64,000 nucleotides of DNA from Paraspadella gotoi (GCA_051294375.1 CM119264.1:20858438-20922437); one strand, 5' to 3'. Positions 25,500 through 39,011 are shown, numbered from the stretch's first letter. Numbers and translations: made by a program. Notes: generated by a model not told the origin, from the letters alone.

Positions 25500-26345
25500 T
25501 CGTGAGGGGGAGCAAAAGATTTCAAACGACGCTCTTTCATGTTAAAGTTGACGCGTAGGAACCATTTACTTTTTAAACGTTATGTTAATGACTAAAATCT
25601 TCCTTTTTTTAATAATTTTTTTCTTTTATTATATTACATTGCTTCTTCAAAAAAATTCATATAGCCCCGCCTTTTTAATCCACAATTTGTAGAATATGCG
25701 ATTTGACTTAAAACTGTTGAGGGTAATTTATATAAATATGCAAGGTCATATAATTAATAAATAATACTTCCTCATTACAGTATAATTTAACAATATTATT
25801 TTTCTATACGGGTAATAATTTTTTTTATTCGTTAAAGTTTTTAAGTTTAAATTTTTATTGCTAGTTGTACTCGACTTTCGAAAAATCATTTTACTCTTAT
25901 GGTATTTATCTGCTAGATTTTTCTCAGAAAAAATTTGATCTCTCAACGTCTCTCTGTCATTGTCAGACTATTCTTGTCATTGTTTTCCGCGGGTCGGCAT
26001 CAGCTGGCGAAATAGTTAAAGAAGAAAAGAAACGATCGGAGGAAAGAAAAAAAATTGGGAAGAACCGAGAGTAATTAGCACCATGGATCCACTCGGCTGC
26101 TACGGTCGACCCTTTTCAACGCCGAGGCGCGTTATTTTGATCCAACGCGTCTCAGCCCTTCGCGCCTCCAGACGAAGACCATGACGACAACAACAACCTT
26201 CGAAATTCTTCTAGTAGAGGAGTATAAAGTTTATCGACTTCAAAGGGCATTGTTCACTGAGACGATCCGTTTTTTGAGAGTGCATGGGTAAAATTTAACA
26301 TTCATATTTAGTAAATAACGCTTGAAAGAAGAAAAAAAATCTTAA
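25500..26345. other. intergenic, nothing recognised
   Basis: AT-rich, with a GC-richer patch at 26080-26200; no gene supported. Confidence 0.4.
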
Positions 26346-26351
26346 AAGAAT

Positions 26352-26565
26352 AGGATCGAGCCAACCTTCAATGATAACCAAATGATCGATGTGATGATAA
26401 CCAAATGATTGATGTGATAATAACCAAATGATTGATGCGATGATAGTCATTCATTGATTTGATGATAATCATTCATTGATACGATGATAGTCATTCATTG
26501 ATGCGATGATAGTCATGCATTGACGCAATGAAAAATTCATAAAACAAACAAATGCGTGTATGAGT

Positions 26566-26599
<34 letters not shown>

Positions 26600-27556
26600 A
26601 AAAGAAAGAGAGAGAGAAAGAAAGAGAATAAATCCACGAAAATCTCGGATGTAAATTTGGGATTTTGCATTGAGAAAAAAGCGCGGAATAAATGGTGATA
26701 ATTAAAGTTTTTTAAAGGAAAACAATAATCAATTTTTTTCAAAAAACGATCACGTAAAAGATCGTACAGAGAGAGAGAGAGTCAGAGACAGAGAGAGACA
26801 GAAAGAGAAAGAGAGACAGAGAGAGAAAGAGAGAGAGAGAAAGCTGGACAGCCGCTGGAAGGCAGATGTACAGTCACTGAAGAGCCTAAACTCGTTTTTA
26901 AAGGGTTCAGAAAAGGCAGCAACTGACAAAAATAGGAAGAAAAATATATACATAATTTAAAGAAATAAAAGAAAGGAAAAAAATGTAAAATTTTTTTACA
27001 ATTGGAAATTGTTACTATTTTTTTCAATCATAGCTTGTAAAAGATTTCATTTTTATTCGTATTAAAATTAGGATAAAGCTTCTCATTAAAAGGGTCTTCT
27101 GATTTTACATTTTTTTTGTATTGATTCAAAGATTTTTTTATGACTTTCATCTCCAATATTTTTTACTGCAATATGTAAATTAGATTAAAGCATTCCTATA
27201 TAATAATTTGGATATTATATGGAGTACTATAATCTCATTTGCAAATTTCAGTAAATCATAATGAAGTGGAAATTCAAACAAAAAATACTTGAATCCAAAT
27301 GTAATATAAAAATTTCAAAGCTATTTCAAGATGAGAATTCATATCTAAATTTTTAACTTACTATAATCGCACACTTTTATAAAACTTCATCGTAATTCAT
27401 AATAGTTTTATTTAAAAAAAAGCGGTAAGTCCCAGCCAAAACTATAAAAGCGTATACGAAAAAGCGTGACGAAGACGACGACGACGACGACGACGACACG
27501 AAGAGGCTCACACGAAACAATATCGAGCCTGAACCGGCTTCGCCAGTTGGCTCGAT
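26352..27556 (-). mobile_element. dispersed element with (CT)n and 22-bp minisatellite, copy C (reversed)
   Basis: Reverse-complement order of copies A and B: minisatellite (26365-26530), GA-rich tracts, AT-rich body, (GAC)n (27474-27496), then the GAGCC...CCGG...GGCTCGAT end at about 27530-27556. It is the most compact complete copy (~1.2 kb) and so the best guide to the family's ends. Confidence 0.75.
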
Positions 27557-27599
27557 AAAAATATCATTCATCTGCTCATGAGATACGGAGTTAGCTCTT

Positions 27600-28143
27600 A
27601 AGATTATTACATATAATCTTAAGAAAGGTTTATTAATGTGCCAATACAACGATTTTTTTATTATTAAGAGTACATGTTTCGACTCTGTTGGTTTGAGTCT
27701 TCATCAGCTTTGAAAAAACATTAACAAAATGCTCTACACATTAAGTTAGAGAGAGAGAGAGAGAATTGAATTGAATTGAATTGTATTAAAGAAACGGGCT
27801 TTGGGCTACATTGTGCCCCTAAAAGCTACATCAATTTACAAAACGATATTCACAAGTTGAAAAGTATTTAAAGATATAAACGAAAATCGGGTAGAGTTTT
27901 TATCCTAAACATGTTTCATGAAATCTTTCCAAGAGGCAGTTCAAACAATCTTTCTTTTTCGAAATGTTGTCCGAAATTTTTCGAAATGAGAGAGAGAGAG
28001 AGAGAGAGAGTGAGTAAGTGAGACAGATTGAGGGAGAGTTTCCAACAAAGGGCTGAGTAAAGGACAGGCCAGATGAGAGGATAGGTGAAGGTAAGAACAG
28101 AGATAAGAAGATAATAAGAAGATAATTTTGAAATGGTGAAAAT

Positions 28144-28174
<31 letters not shown>

Positions 28175-28400
28175 CAGAGAGAGAGAGAGAGAGAGATAGA
28201 TATTAATTACATTTGACAATGTACAACAAAGATAAAATTTGAAAAAACTTAGAAAAAAGCTGAGATTTTGAATTAATAACAAAAGTTAAATAAGTAGTAA
28301 TGAAAATAGCAATAGAGAAATAGGTGGTGAGGGATAGATAAGGTAAGAGTTTAGTAAAATATATAAAAGGCAGTGATTTTGATTTGGGTATTTTCAACAA
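27600..28400 (-). mobile_element. hammerhead-carrying repeat with (GA)n, reversed copy
   Basis: Contains TTTATTAATGTGCCAATAC, a hammerhead-like motif, ACATTAACAAAATGCTCTAC, GA tracts (27749-27766, 27987-28010, 28145-28198) and GGGCTGAGTAAAGGACAGG. The same parts occur in opposite order at 33864-34140 and 38831-39120. This copy has an extra ~200 bases between the motif and the GA tracts. No ORF of note. Confidence 0.65.
27671..27708 (-). ncRNA. hammerhead ribozyme-like motif 4
   Basis: Minus strand: G-CTGATGA, extra A, perfect stem II GACTC/GAGTC with a 9-base loop, GAAA, CATGTA. A/C after ATGT is an allowed cleavage base. Only about two stem I pairs (AG/CT) are visible. Confidence 0.65.
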
Positions 28401-29765
28401 TGAAATTGAAACTTAAATAACTATTAATTCTTTTTTTCCCACTGATAAATATGAAACACTCTTTATTTAAAAAAACGGTTGGCTATAGTTATCTTCTCTT
28501 TATAACATAGAACTCACTGGGTGAATTTCCATGCTTTCAAAATTCCGTAAGACATGATTTCTTTTACGACAATCATTCTAATTACGGTATCTGCCATAAT
28601 GAAGATGAAACTAAAACGATTTTTCATGTTAAGGGCAACTTTTAAAGAATAAATTGCTCGTCAGATCTATCGCGTTTTTTAGATATACTACTGCTTAGGG
28701 CCTAAGCAGTAGTATATCTAAGCCTTAGGCAAATCAACGGCACGCTATATTTTAAATTTTTTTTTCTTTTTTATCAACTATTTTTTTTCTCTCTTTAACA
28801 TTTTTTCTCTCTCTCTCTCTTTTTTTCTCTTTCTCTCTGTCTTTCTCTCCCTTTCTCCTACTTTTCTGTCCTCATATTTATCTGTGTCATCCCTTCTTTT
28901 CTTCCTTAACCTTTATTTCCCTTCCTCTCAATCTCTGTTTTTCTCTCCCTCTCTGATTCTCTTTCTTCCCTGTTTCTTATCTTTTCTTTTCTCTCAATTG
29001 TTTTTGTTTTCCCCCCCTCTCCCCATATATTAATTTCTTTCCACTCTTTCTCCCTCTCCCTTCAATTTTTTTCACCCATTCTCTCTCTTCTCTCATCTTA
29101 TTCTCATTCTCACTCATTTTTTGCATTCATAAAAATCTTTAAAATGTAATGTAAGAAAAAAAATCTAGGGTAGTGAATGATTTTAGCGAAAGTTTGGTTG
29201 CCAAGCTGATTTAAAAAATCGACAGATTTTTGCGAAAATTTTTCCGCAAAAACCTATCGATTGAGAGAAATTAATTTTCAATAAAAGAAGGCGGTTTTTT
29301 TCAATTCGTCAACTTTAGTGTGTTTCTCATCTATTAAAACTATATAATAACTCAAAAATCGAGCTTTAGTTCAAATAAAATGCACCTCATAAATCCTCAC
29401 AAATTAAAAGTAGGCTTAAAATTTTTTTTGCAGCTAAAGTATTAAATATTTTGCCCTAATTTTTTAGGTACCAGAAACACCAACAATAGGGAATATTTGA
29501 TTAGAATTGTGGACATTTTGAAGTATTTTCGTTTAACAAATTGTAATAAAATGTAAAAATGTAAGTTTTTGACTAGTCAATTTAAAAATTAATTCATAGG
29601 CAAACAATAGATGATTAACCTCAAATGAACCAACTCAGAGGTAAAGAAGCTAAGAAGGACCCGAAAGCCGGAGTAAAAAATTTTTCTTCAATGATCTTAG
29701 CATTCAAAACTGAAGACAAAAGTCAAAATGGACAAAAGTGGACATAATTTTTTTTATTAAAAGTA
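28400..29765. other. intergenic, pyrimidine-rich then AT-rich
   Basis: 28740-29110 is a degenerate C/T-rich stretch. A small perfect inverted repeat (TAGATATACTACTGCTTAGG/ its complement, 28680-28721) forms a strong hairpin around CCTAAGC. No gene seen. Confidence 0.5.
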
Positions 29766-29768
29766 GCA

Positions 29769-32700
29769 CATCTCAAACAAAACGTCGTACGTTTTTAAAA
29801 GATCGTTTCTTTATCCCCGAATCGAAAAGATTCTTACGCGTCCGAAATCGTTTTTTTCGTGTTTTTTTTTCTTCTTTTTGGTCCTGAATCAACGAATCCG
29901 TCAAAAGAACAGATTTCCAAACATTGAAAAAAATAACTACTGGAGTTTCAACTTCAACAAATTCATTATTTTTTTAAAATATCTTTTAAGGTTTGTATTT
30001 AAATATGTTAAATAAACGTTGATTGACAAAAATTTACCTTTAGATAAAAATTATCATTTTTTAAGATATAAAGGTATTGCAGTTGGTAAAAATATTGGTA
30101 AAATATTAGGAATTGTAGTAGAACCGACAAGACTTCATATATAAAAGTAGTTTGGCGCTTTCCATTTCCTGCGGTTTTTTGATTAAATTATGATTAGTGA
30201 GGAAAAATAATCAAGAGAAAAAATACTAACAAAAAAAAATTTAAAAGTTATTCAAAGAAAAAATAATAATTGGGTCGTAGAATTTAAAATTTATCCTGAA
30301 TAAATGATTTTGATAATATTAATCAATTTTCTAGGAAAAAACACTTTGTTATATAACATAATATTATTTTTCTTTTACTCAAATAGTTTCATTTATTTGA
30401 GTTATATCCCTAATTTTGTCGGAATTGAGGATTTGATGGAAACATTTTGAAAAAGAGAAGGCATAATCAGTCAGCGATGAGGAAGAATCAGAACAAGAAA
30501 GTAAGACAATGAATATTCTTTGATTTTATAGATTATAAACTTATTTAAACAAACTGCCAATTAGCGGTTTTGGTAAGGCACTTATTCTTCTGAAAGTGCC
30601 CATTTCGTCCCTTAAAATTTAATTTTAAACCTTCTAAATTTATAAGACAATCTCCAAACTGGATCAACCCAAAAATGAATGCTTAAATTTGTATTTAGAT
30701 GGTAATTTGTGCCTTGTGAATATGAACAAAATTCATGCAATAGCTCCTTCGAAAACTTTATCGGTTACTTCACAAGACTCTGACAGCAATAATGATTCTT
30801 TTTGAAACATTATCCATTGTATCGGACGCGCCAACGATCCCATATGTAATATGAACACAACTATCAAGATGAAATTATTGATAAAGCAGAGGATGACAGA
30901 AGTGTACAACTCATAACTTCAACCTCCTTCAATCATGGATATCCAAGTAAAAAAAAAATTGTTTTAAATTTAAGTTTAAATTTCTTATTGTAAATGATAA
31001 TAACTTACGAAAATTTTACGAATTAAAATTGTGTGATTGAGCTGGAATAAAATTAATAAAAAAAAGGAGTTTTAATGGAAAAAAAACATAAGTCACGTTT
31101 ACTTGAATATTGTTTACTTATATTACCTTCATAATTAACTCTAATTGACCAAAATTTCTTTAAAAAATATGTTCGAATGTTTTTTCAGGAAAATAGATAA
31201 TTGGCTAGAACATTTTTGGCGTCTTCCCTCACATATTCCTCAATATTTAAAAATTTATTTAGGGGATTTAATAACAGGGTTTTAACCTAATTAATTCTGA
31301 ATTCATAGGCACTGTGATAGGGTCCATATGCAGAAAGGGCAGCAGTTATGACAAATCAAATGGATGTCTGACTTCTTAAAATCTACAATTCACTTGGTCT
31401 GAAGGATTTTCTACAAAGGATATTACCCCTTATATCCATGTCCATGTTCCATACACCATACTGTTATTGTGTGTTTAAATCTAAATTAAGTGGAGAGTTG
31501 TTTGAAGCGCCAAAATGATAGCATTAAAAAAACACACCTCCGTCGAACAACATCATAAAGATCAAAGCAAACACTAAAAATGGGAAAAGACGTGGATCAA
31601 AAAATGAGGCCCCAGACAATTCAAGAGAGTAAAAAAAAAATTGTTAAAAAAGAGGAAAAAAAGCCTAGCATACTTTATCAGAAAGGGAAAAAAAAAACTG
31701 AAAATGGCAATAATGAGGAAGAAGTTTATCACATAAAATCTTGTTTATGAAAGTCCTTAGTACATCTTGACTCACAAAATTTAATATTTGAAAAGACTGG
31801 CACCCCGACCTCAAATTAAGCAATAGAATCAAAACTTGAAAATCAGCTTATGGTGCTCGTTGGGAAAGGAAAATTTCGATTATCACTACGGTTAGTTAAA
31901 AATATCTGCCAATTTTTTAACTATCAATAAAAATTGAGGGTCATTGTTTAAAAAATAGAGCAGGTACTATAATACAAATCTGTCAACATGCCTGTCAATT
32001 GCTTGACAATGTTACAAAATTTTGACTACTTTACCAAAGCGTGCCTTTGCTATAAGCTTTTAATATTTTTGCGTTGATATAATTCTTTTTAAAACATTAT
32101 GTTGTTGCCCTGTAAAAAAAAAATGGTTTTACTATTTCTTCGATGAAATGTCATTATTACGAAAATGTCAATTTGACAAGGAAAAACAAATGGATTTAAA
32201 AAAAAGGTAAAGATTTAAAGCCCCTTTAAATTAGTATAAATTTCAATTTTAAATTAGCGACTTAATGTCATGATTTCTGAGATTCTTTGAAAAAAAAATA
32301 AAATTACAAAAAGCCAATAAAAAACTTAGTTTATGCTTTTCTTATTAAAAATTTGAACTATGTTTGATGAAACGTTGATTTACCAAAAAAATTACCATTA
32401 CTGATTACTGATTTTACAGTAAAAATTATCATTTTTTTTAAAGATATAAAAGCTCCTCTTTGAAGTGTTGCAGTTTGGTTAAAACATTGGGCAATTTTGG
32501 GCTGCAACCACTTGGTATTTTCATTACACGCAAACCGAAAGACTTTATAATAAATTTTGCGCTTCTCATTGTTTAATCAGGTTGGATTTGGTGCCCGCCG
32601 CCCACGGTTTTCTCTTCGGCCGCTCTAATGATGCAGCGTTTTGCCAGATCTTCTGGCGGCAGTAATCTCCTGCCGGCTTCGGTTTACTTTTGTTATTTGA

Positions 32701-33430
32701 CATTTAAATAGTTTAAAATATATTTTTTTCCTTTACAATTTGATTTCTTTTTCCACTTAAGTGAATCATATTACTTATTCCGAGTTGTGGCTAAAGAATT
32801 ATGATAAAAATGCTAATAATTCTATAATTATTTTTTTTGCCAATTACCATAGGAAAATAAAGTTAACTATCAGGCATAGCCTACCTTACAAAGACGTCCA
32901 TTTATAATCATTTGTATGCTCGTTTTAGGAGAAAGGCCCAATTTAAGCAGGCTAAAGCCAAAAGCGATGAACCATTTATATCTATGTGCATTGTAAATAA
33001 TCTTTGAAACATTATGCGACTCCCTTGAGGGAAGCCAGGTACTCTGGAGTGTATAAACGAGACTGTGCAGAAGAAGTCTTCCATTAAAGCTTGGAGAACT
33101 GCTATTTATCTTGTAAGGCCTTAAAACACCAAAGCCTATCAAGAGTCATGGGCAAAAGATAGCTTAATATTAAATTAATGGGATAATTTATTATTGGCTG
33201 TACCCAAGTTTCATATTCACATTTAAAAAAAAAAGTATTTTCTTCATCCTAAAATTATAATGAAATAATAAGATCGAAAACTTTAACAAAAAAGGAAATA
33301 GATTTTTAAAAAAATTCTTTAATTTTTTTTTTTATTCGATCGGAATCTCGGTAACGAATTAAACTTCGTAAGCAAAATATCATTTGTTTATTAGCCAATT
33401 TTAAAAACGTACGATGTTTTGTTCGAGATG
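29769..33430. mobile_element. possible degraded DNA element bounded by inverted repeats
   Basis: CATCTCAAACAAAACGTCGT begins at 29769; 33399-33430 carries its complement with three mismatches over 32 bases (ending TTTTGTTCGAGATG). Between them is 3.6 kb of AT-rich sequence with internal direct repeats (AAAATTATCATTTTTT near 30047 and 32420), acidic and basic short frames around 30470-31740, but no intact transposase. No clear target duplication. May instead be two unrelated repeat fragments. Confidence 0.4.
32870..33230. repeat. dispersed repeat shared with 53700-54600
   Basis: GAGACTGTGCAGAAGAAGTC, AAAGCTTGGAGA and CACCAAAGCCTATC correspond to a diverged copy at 53705-53806 plus 54534-54600, where a MITE splits it. 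The 90-codon minus-strand ORF inside has no recognised motif. Confidence 0.6.
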
Positions 33431-33934
33431 AAAAAATATTGATTATTAATTAGAAAATGATGCAGAGGATTTCAATTAATCCGTAGTTTAGCCAACTTTG
33501 TCTTAGAGTTAAAATTTAATCATTTTGTTGGTAATATTCTAACAATATTGAAAAAAGTGTTTTTTTTTGCTAAATACCTCGATAAAAAATCACTGCCAAG
33601 AGAAGAAAGAGCTCAAAAATGAGCTGCCCCCCCCCCGGGCGGACAAAGGTGGGACGCTGACGATGTGATCGGGTCATTGGCTTGTCATAGACTGAGATGA
33701 TATTCGTGTAGAGTGGGATATCATGGGTCAGGTAAAGACCCGCCTGGAAAATACCAAGTGCCACTCTAATATCTCTTTGGCCTGATAAGCCTGATGAAGC
33801 CCTCCTCTCACCTGACGGTGAGGTGGTCGGTTGCCTGTTCTTGCCTGTTTCGGTGCAGGAGATTCTCTCTCTCTTTCACTTTTCACCATTTCAAAATTAT
33901 CTTCTCCTTCATCTGGCCACTGTCCTTTACTCAG

Positions 33935-33939
<5 letters not shown>

Positions 33940-34014
<75 letters not shown>
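33940..34014. repeat. (CT)n microsatellite
   Basis: About 38 CT units; its counterpart is at 38902-38971 and differs in length. Confidence 0.95.
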
Positions 34015-34015
<1 letters not shown>

Positions 34016-34052
34016 ACTTAATGTGTAGAGCATTTTGTTAATGTTTTTCATA

Positions 34053-34091
34053 GCTGATGAAGACTCTAACCAACAGATTCGAAATATGTAC
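34053..34091 (+). ncRNA. hammerhead-like motif 5
   Basis: G-CTGATGA, extra A, GACTC...GATTC stem II with one mismatch, GAAA, TATGTA. Followed by AATAATAAAAAAATCGTTG. One stem II pair is lost, so activity is doubtful. Confidence 0.5.
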
Positions 34092-34309
34092 TCTTAATAA
34101 TAAAAAAATCGTTGTATTGGCACATTAATAAACCTTTCTTAATATTCACTTAGCAACGAAAATAGAGAAAATATACAATGTCTACATATAATCTATAACT
34201 TTTTTGCAAATGAAAAAATCTGAAAATTAAAATTGTTACTTTTTATCATCCAATGTTTAAAGAAAGATATAACGTCAGCAAAAGGTAGCGCTTCAAAAAA
34301 AAGCTGTAA

Positions 34310-34740
34310 CATTTAACGAAATATTTTTTGCCGAAATTGTTTTCAAACGCGAAAGGTTGACCACAAATGTGGCCGCTCTCTCCCTCTAATCTGCCGGGCA
34401 TAAATGAAACGTAAAAGCATTTACGCGCCAATCGGCCAATCAGTCGCCACCATCGCCAACTCTGACGCACAAACTTAAGCGCCAGCGCCACTACCAACAC
34501 CGACGCCGCGACCGCAATGGAAGGCGACTGCAGACAGAAGGAGATAAACAAGAAAATCACGAGCAACGCGGAGAAGATAAGGTCAAATGAGTTGAGGAAG
34601 AAGGGAAAGTGGGGGGATGGGAGGAGGAGGAATGAGAGGGAGGAGAGGGTATTGCGCGCCAGTTTTAAAACGGCAGGAGAGGCGTGCCTCGGGACCCTTG
34701 AAAGCCAAGCTCCTCCAATCCCTCACAATTCCATTAAAAC
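34310..34740 (+). other. GC-richer block upstream of receptor exons (copy 1)
   Basis: CpG-containing 34330-34720 with a short plus ORF (MEGDCRQKEIN...). The same block at 39290-39710 differs by indels. It could be an upstream exon or promoter of the receptor gene or of another gene; no splice junction decides it. (GTAG)n lies at 34841-34867. Confidence 0.35.
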
Positions 34741-36824
34741 TTGACAAGACTACATTTGTATAATTTTTGTGGTTTTTTTTTAAAATATAAGTGTTATTTT
34801 ATGTATCTCCTATTCTGTATTTTTTTATCTGTTTTACTTAGGTAGGTAGGTAGGTAGGTAGGTAGGTCGGTTGATATTTGCGCCGTTTTTTTACACAACC
34901 TCGCCAAAACGATACATGAAAAATATTTAACTTTCCTCAGAAATTTTTAAACATCATTAAGAAACATATGAATCGTGATGAGAAGATTTTCTGAAAAAAA
35001 TTGGTCCGTACGAGAAATAAAGGTCACTGATTATTTACGGGATTGTTCTTTTTTTTTTTTTTGCTCTTTTGAGAGAAACTCGAGATGTCAGGAGATTATA
35101 GAAAAAAAAAAGAAAAGATTTAGGATCAAATGGTAAATTTTTTTAAAACCATTCTGACTTCCATCGTTAAGGAATGAGTTACGCTTATTGATATTGATGA
35201 TTAATGATCTACAAGCCGGCAGTCCACCCTATTGAAAATTCAATAATTTCCAAAGTGAATTGTTGAATAAAACTAAAGTTTTAAATTAAAAAATGTTACA
35301 TTTGAGTATACCAAAATATTATCTTAAACAACAATTACCACAATTTTTAAAGAATGAAGATAAAAATCCATTTTAATTATAATATAAAATTATTCTATCA
35401 TATACTTTGCAAAAACTATTGTCAGCGACGCTAAACTAAAAAAGTCAATAAAATTATTTCCACATTTTCATTGAACTTCAAGAAAACAATTTTCGTGTTT
35501 ATGCCTTGTCACTTGATACAGAACATCCTGATAAACTAAACCACTCTTCATCAAGTCGTCTTAGGTTTTCCGACCTTTTTATTTCCATTCGAAATTTAAT
35601 TTAAGATCTGCACGATATCCCATCCTAAGGTTTTATAATTTCTCTCTCTCCATCAAATTCCAACACGTTGCGTAGATCGACCGGCTCATATTTGCTTGTA
35701 AGCGAAATATGTTCCTGAAAATAAGTAAAAAAAAGAACGGAAGAAAACAAGTTCAACTCGTAAATCAAAAAGAGAAGTCCCTAATTCGGAACAAATTCCG
35801 AGAACTAATCGCAGAGGTAATAAAAAAGGTACAAAAGGAAGTGGAATGATTATATCCTGATTTATATTATTATTTTGATTATTTGTCGGATCGTTACCAA
35901 GATCGATCGAGGTGGGATAAACTTACCCGAACTGAGATCGCCTGGAATAATTATTCTCGAAATCTCGAGGATTAAAGTGACAGTCTTCGACAAAATTTGA
36001 GCATGCGCAAAAAAAAGAATTACAACTACAACGACAAGGTCTACTACAAAACGACAACTGAGAAAAAGAAAAACAACTTACGGATTCTACAAAGTAAGTT
36101 TGGACGAATAATTTTCCAGGTCAAATCTGCGTCACAACGTAACCTGACGAAAATTTAAACCCGACCTTAAAAAAAAACTTGAATGACTGGTGCCCCGCCT
36201 TACGAAATCGCCTAAACTCAAGCGAAAAAAACTTTTTCAATTTCTTTTTTTATTTTTAAGATTTATTTTCTAAAAATTGTGCCATAATTACGTTATGTTC
36301 TGATTTGTACAAACAAATTTTTATTTTATATATAACTTCATGAACTCATTTTCTTTTCGATACTTTTATTTTTGAAAAACTGGATTCGAAGTGTTTTTTT
36401 CCTTTCCTTTTCGGTATTGTTGTCGTTGCTCGTCTTCGTCCTCGGGGTCTTTGTCCTCTTGGTTGTTTTCATTCGCCTTATGGTGTCGTGATTATTATGT
36501 TATAATTATAAACTATGATTTATATATTAGATATCAGTGTTTTCTAAATTAATATGAAATTAATGTTTTCTAGTTGAAAATTAATTTTTACAACCGTTTG
36601 TGTGAACGGACGAACGGTACGACGAGCATTATTTAAAAAAAAACATATTCTAAGTCAATTCTTTCGACTATTTTTTTTTATTTTTAAATAAAATACCTTC
36701 AATAAAGTGTAGATAATTATCAGTAAACTGTAAATCAATTACTTTATTCTTTTCCAGACCAAACGTTAATTATTGTAAATAAAAAATGCTATACTAACAA
36801 ACTTTGGTAATCTTACCAATAAAA

Positions 36825-38052
36825 ATGATGTAAATAACTGTCTTTGTTCTTGCACTTTGTCGTTTCTTTATTATTTACCGTCTGGTCGCGGCCAACGAAA
36901 TTCTTGCATCACAGTGACTTCAAAGTGCAAACCCTCGTTGAGTCTCTGTAAGTATTGGGTTTATCTGCCCTGGAGTCTCTGTTAACAATTTTTTTTCTTT
37001 TTTTTTCAGAGTTTGCGACAGCAAAACCAATGTTATTTAGACCAACGGGACGAATTCTTCTGCCCTGCAAATGGTATGAAATAAATTTGTTTCCAAAATT
37101 AAAATTTGAAACTCGAATAAACACTGTTTTAACTTTATAAATTAAGACATAATTTGTATATATATCGAATTTTATAATTGTTCCGGCATTTTACGTATCT
37201 TTCACGATAAATTTCCTACTTAATACAACATATTGAATCACAAGAAATGCGTCGTAAAAGAAACGGTGTGTGAAATACCGGGATGGAACCATATATCCGA
37301 AGAAAAAAAATCATTACTATAAAACTGTTAATAATTTCTTGAAATGTGAATAAATATTCAAGTTGTTCTCTTTCTTAACTTTTAGCCAATATATCGTTTG
37401 TTTTCAAATACTTTGATGCTCTGTTTTCTCCACGCGGTTTGGAAGAAAAAATGTTTGTCTAGTCTCATTCTAAAACATACCAGATAAAATTATTTATGAA
37501 AGGTTGAAAAAATTAGACGGTAATAAGTCAGGTTCGGGTAAATTTTCTAAAAATTTTGTTTTACTTACCTTAAATAAATTAAAATATGTTTATTTGGATG
37601 CTTATAAAAATTTGAAGATTAAACGCACATTATAATTATCATAAGTAGGCTTAACTCCTATGTAATACAAAGCGACTAAATATTTTTTAGTTGGTTTAAA
37701 TTTTTTTCTTTTAAAACACTGGCAATGAAAGTAAAAGGCCAGAAACATCTTTTACACGATTTTATAGTGTATGTTAAACAATCCATAACACTACTATTAA
37801 GTTGCCGGTATAAGGTCCTGCTTTTTTCCCAAAAAAAAATTTTAAAAAATTTCGTTTTTTACGTGTTCCCCAGCGGACGTAATCAAGAAAAGACCGACGT
37901 GTCCGTCAAGCCTTGAAGAAATGCTTCGACGCAACCACACTGCCCTGCTGGTGGATGACGCGGACAGGCTGCTCAACTTCACTTCGACAGGTGGACGCGT
38001 CAGGAGAGTTGTCCCAACGGGCTACGACGACAAAATAGGGCTCCCAGTATGA
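36825..38052 (+). pseudogene. frameshifted second copy of the first three receptor exons
   Basis: Counterparts of the exons at 41794-43021: 36825-36947, 37010-37073 and 37874-about 38052. In exon 1 a shifted T gives ATG ATG TAA; exon 2 lacks one C before TGTTATTT; exon 3 has several inserted bases that break the LDLa frame. Splice sites (gtaagt, ttcag, gtatga, ccccag) are kept. Because introns are changed at the same rate, sequencing error at a contig end explains this better than decay. Confidence 0.8.
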
Positions 38053-38149
38053 CGTGGGCGAGAAAGAGAATAATTTTTTATTAGTTCTGTTGCTCCAGCA
38101 TTATTCAATATCTTCCATATATTACAAATATTCATTATCGTTTATTCAT

Positions 38150-38200
38150 TCATTATTCATCATTCATCATTCACATTCATCATTCATTCATTCATTCATA
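38150..38200. repeat. (CATT)n-type tract, copy 1
   Basis: Irregular ATTCATTCATC repeats; the cleaner counterpart is at 43110-43200. Confidence 0.8.
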
Positions 38201-38487
38201 CATATCCCATAATCGCAGTGAAGAAATCATGGAGAATCTTTATACATTATATTACTGTTTGTCACTGTAGCGTATGCAGGACAGAAGAAAATCCTTTGCC
38301 TCTATGCTAGTCTGACTCTGCTTACAGCTAGACCCGACTCTATAATTCACTTTTGTCGGTCCGGTCGTCCTGCCTCCCTCATATATGTACACAACTTATA
38401 TCATGCTCAGAACATCGATAATTATTCGAAAATTATGATAAAAAAAAAAGATATGTTCTCTATATATACACATATGTATAAACAGAT

Positions 38488-38530
38488 AAAGGAGTCCGTC
38501 CGTCCGTCCGTCCGTCCGTCCGTCCGTATC
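38488..38530. repeat. (CCGT)n tetranucleotide tract, copy 1
   Basis: About nine CCGT units; the counterpart is at 43540-43572. Confidence 0.9.
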
Positions 38531-38805
38531 CGTCCGTCTCGCGCTCGCCCCTGTCGTCCGTCCGTCCGTCGCGATCGCCGTTCGCCCACGACTTAGCCAA
38601 AACCACATAACTCGTAGTGTTTTAATTATGAATTGGGAATGGATATTGAAATGTGTGGGTAGAAAGGTGGTATTGAGCTGGTATATGATTTTGATGAATC
38701 TCGTGAGTGGAAAATGAAAAATGACAAAAATTAAAAAATAATTCACTATGCAACGACCAATTACTCAAGGAGGGATGGGTTGATGACTGAAAATCTCTCT
38801 CTCCC

Positions 38806-38830
38806 NNNNNNNNNNNNNNNNNNNNNNNNN
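38806..38830. other. assembly gap of 25 N
   Basis: A fixed-size run of N between two copies of the same sequence; the real distance may be negative (overlap). Confidence 0.99.
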
Positions 38831-38924
38831 TCTCTCTCTTTCACTTTTCACCATTTCAAAATTATCTTCTCCTTCATCTGGCCACTGTCCTTTACTCAGC
38901 CCTCTCTCTCTCTCTCTCTCTCTC

Positions 38925-38973
<49 letters not shown>

Positions 38974-39011
38974 ACTTAATGTGTAGAGCATTTTGTTAAT
39001 GTTTTTTCATA

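Larger units (their letters stand above)
33864..38792 (+). repeat. duplicated ~5-kb segment, copy 1 (probable redundant contig end)
   Basis: Collinear with 38831-43842 throughout, including repeats, intron sequence and the first three receptor exons. Differences are mostly one-base insertions and deletions spread equally over exons and introns, and they get denser towards the gap at 38806. This is what an unpolished contig end looks like; a genuine recent tandem duplication is the alternative. Confidence 0.85.

Noticed and set aside
32870-33142. 90-codon minus-strand ORF
   Set aside because: It lies in a dispersed repeat with a diverged copy at 53705-54600 whose frame is not kept.
33864-38792. 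A genuine tandem duplication of the receptor 5' end
   Set aside because: The indel pattern, equal in introns and exons and rising towards a fixed 25-N gap, fits redundant contig ends better. Not excluded.
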